The position numbers were made by a program, and so were the translations under genes. 64,000 bases of DNA from Chelativorans multitrophicus (GTDB taxonomy: Bacteria; Pseudomonadota; Alphaproteobacteria; Rhizobiales; Rhizobiaceae). The stretch covers positions 992,001 through 1,056,000 of the forward strand of contig NZ_JAAAPL010000001.1 in assembly GCF_011317445.1 (NCBI RefSeq). Reading direction: 5' to 3'. Under the pieces are notes generated by a model. It saw nothing but the letters and a program-made list of their open reading frames with translations, had not been told where the DNA came from and made no database searches. Below, piece after piece: positions 62,613 through 64,000 of the stretch (positions within the stretch are counted from its first letter, which is position 1; each line of letters starts with the position of its first letter).

Positions 62613-62653
62613 CCCAAGCTCCGCCGGCGGCAGTAATACTCGGGAGGTTATAA

Positions 62654-63526
62654 ATGGGGTTCATGACCCTTTTAACGGCAGGACTAGCGCATGGAGGACT
62701 CTATGCGCTAGTCGCCTTGGGACTGGTGTTGATCTACAAAACACAGGGCATCGTCAACTGGGCCCATGGCGAATTGCTGATGGTGGGAGCCTTCTCCGGC
62801 TATACTGCCTTCGTGCTTGTCGGCCTCCCTTATCCGCTTGCCTTCCTCATCGCTGTCCTGGCCGGTGCGTTGCTAGGGGCGGTGATGGAGCGGGTCGCCT
62901 TTCGCGGCATCGTACATGAGCATCATGCAACGCTTGCTTTGGTGGCGATCGGTTTCTCCGTCATCATCAAAGGGCTGGCGCGCATCCCCTTTGGTGCAGA
63001 CGTGTACACCTTGCCGCCGGCCGTAGATGCCGGACCACTTCGCTTCGCTGGCGCGATAGTCACGGCGCAGAGTGTCCTGACGATCACTATTTCAGTTGGC
63101 ATCGCGCTAATGCTGCTGGCGATCTTCCGTTACACCCGTACCGGAAGGCAAATGCAGGCAACCCAACAGAACCTCAACGGCGCCCGCATCGTGGGCGTCA
63201 ATACGGGACGGATTTTCTCTATCACGTGGGCGCTTGCCGCCGCCGTCGGCGCAGTGGCTGGCCTTCTGGCTGGCCCGACCTCCCTCCTGTATCCTGACAT
63301 GGGCAGTGAATTCCTGCTGAAGGGCTTCGCAGCCGCAGTTCTCGGCGGCTTTTATAGCGTCACCGGGGCGATAGTCGGCGGCTTGCTCGTTGGGGTGATC
63401 GAAATGCTGATCGGAGGCTATATCTCAACGGCGTTCCAGCAGGTATCTCCGTTCCTCATCATTATTATCGTCTTGTTCGTCCGTCCTCACGGCCTGTTTG
63501 GACGCCGACCGGTGGAGCGAGTTTGA
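62654..63526 (+). CDS. Liv-type ABC importer permease, LivH-like
   Basis: The 290-residue membrane protein has LivH features: ALVALGLVLIYKTQGIVNWA, GELLMVGAFSGY, a central MQATQQNLNGARIVGVNTGR (cytoplasmic EAA-type loop), and GFYSVTGAIVGGLLVGVIE. It is separated by 41 bases from the binding-protein gene and overlaps the next permease by TGATG. Confidence 0.92.
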   Translation: MGFMTLLTAGLAHGGLYALVALGLVLIYKTQGIVNWAHGELLMVGAFSGYTAFVLVGLPYPLAFLIAVLAGALLGAVMERVAFRGIVHEHHATLALVAIGFSVIIKGLARIPFGADVYTLPPAVDAGPLRFAGAIVTAQSVLTITISVGIALMLLAIFRYTRTGRQMQATQQNLNGARIVGVNTGRIFSITWALAAAVGAVAGLLAGPTSLLYPDMGSEFLLKGFAAAVLGGFYSVTGAIVGGLLVGVIEMLIGGYISTAFQQVSPFLIIIIVLFVRPHGLFGRRPVERV

Positions 63527-64000
63527 TGGATCGAACCGCTATTATGAAGAAGCCCCTGATTTATGGCGGATTGGCCGCAGCTCTTCTTGCGGTCCCGTTG
63601 CTGACCAACGGCTACACGCAGTATGTTGTCAATCTCGTGACCGTCTATGTTGTGCTTGGAGTCGGCCTTAACATACTGCTTGGCTATGCTGGGCAGTTCG
63701 CCTTCGCCAACGCTGCGTTCATGGGCATCGGCGCCTATATAACTGCGATATTGTCCAGTCAGCTCGGCTTGCCGTTCTGGGTGTGCATTCCAGCCGCAGG
63801 CGTCGTGACCGCATTGATTGGGACAGCTTGCGCCGTGCCGGCAATGCGGATGGCCAGCATCTACCTTGCACTCGTTACCTTCGCTTTCGCCGAGCTAATG
63901 GTGTGGGTCTTCATCAACTGGAAGGGTGTAACGAACGGATCGAACGGCATTGGCGTCAGCGCTCCGGATCTTTTCGGCTATGTGTTTCGCGGCGACCAAC
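63526..64000 (+). CDS. Liv-type ABC importer permease, LivM-like (partial, right edge)
   Basis: The gene starts at ATG 63526, overlapping the LivH stop, and 158 codons are visible before the window ends. The visible part has the LivM segments VVLGVGLNILLGYAGQFAFA, NAAFMGIGAYITAIL and MRMASIYLALVTFAFAELMV. The remaining permease and the two ATPase genes are expected beyond the edge. Confidence 0.92.
   Translation, partial: MDRTAIMKKPLIYGGLAAALLAVPLLTNGYTQYVVNLVTVYVVLGVGLNILLGYAGQFAFANAAFMGIGAYITAILSSQLGLPFWVCIPAAGVVTALIGTACAVPAMRMASIYLALVTFAFAELMVWVFINWKGVTNGSNGIGVSAPDLFGYVFRGDQ

Overview
The window looks like an alphaproteobacterial chromosome of Mesorhizobium/Phyllobacteriaceae type. This is inferred from the GC-rich coding style, the many GntR/AraC/LysR regulators, Opp- and Liv-type importers, a Trb-type conjugation remnant and an integrative-element scar at the 3' end of guaA. 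No rRNA, tRNA or CRISPR array was recognised.

Layout. (1) 1-7360, minus: a giant passenger-repeat autotransporter whose frame is cut by one in-frame TAG at 4736-4738 and which runs off the left edge. (2) 7640-8596: two decayed genes, an AbiEii-like nucleotidyltransferase tail and a truncated molybdopterin-subunit head. (3) 9090-12793: a three-gene paoABC-like periplasmic molybdenum aldehyde oxidoreductase. (4) 12855-22506: a regulator-rich stretch with a beta-propeller protein, LysR, AraC, a SUMF1-type protein, an exported aldo/keto reductase, AraC, GlxA-type, an exported dienelactone-hydrolase-like enzyme and a frameshifted LysR.

(5) 22577-40306: a segment of about 17.7 kb bounded by direct copies of TCATTCCCACTCGA, the right copy being the last codons of guaA. 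I read it as a decayed integrative element. It carries broken AbiE toxin-antitoxin genes, two integrase remnants, a trbG fragment and clustered arm-type repeats beside guaA. Its cargo is intact: (a) a GntR-GNAT fusion regulator divergent from an operon for an FAD amine oxidase-like enzyme, an aldehyde dehydrogenase, a stand-alone GNAT, an argininosuccinate/EDDS-lyase-like enzyme and a complete peptide-type ABC importer; (b) a metal module with an RcnA-like exporter bearing a globular insert, a CsoR/RcnR-family regulator, a DedA protein with a Cys/His tail and an unknown two-repeat protein. The first cargo set is the best candidate here for an undescribed system. I infer import of an N-substituted amine, C-N cleavage releasing fumarate, N-acetylation, oxidation to an aldehyde and oxidation to an acid, under a regulator that carries a copy of the acetyltransferase fold.

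(6) 40293-43076: guaA, an MTA/SAH-nucleosidase-like gene and a PaaI-type thioesterase. (7) 43341-56526: an ABC-transporter-dependent surface polysaccharide locus (GT4, Wzm/Wzt, two GT2, two UDP-sugar dehydrogenases, a methyltransferase-like protein, an acyltransferase). (8) 57253-64000: a TetR-controlled catabolic unit (FAD dehydrogenase, 6-oxocamphor-hydrolase-like enzyme, cyclase-family hydrolase) divergent from a Liv-type importer cut by the right edge, with two near-identical operator palindromes between them.
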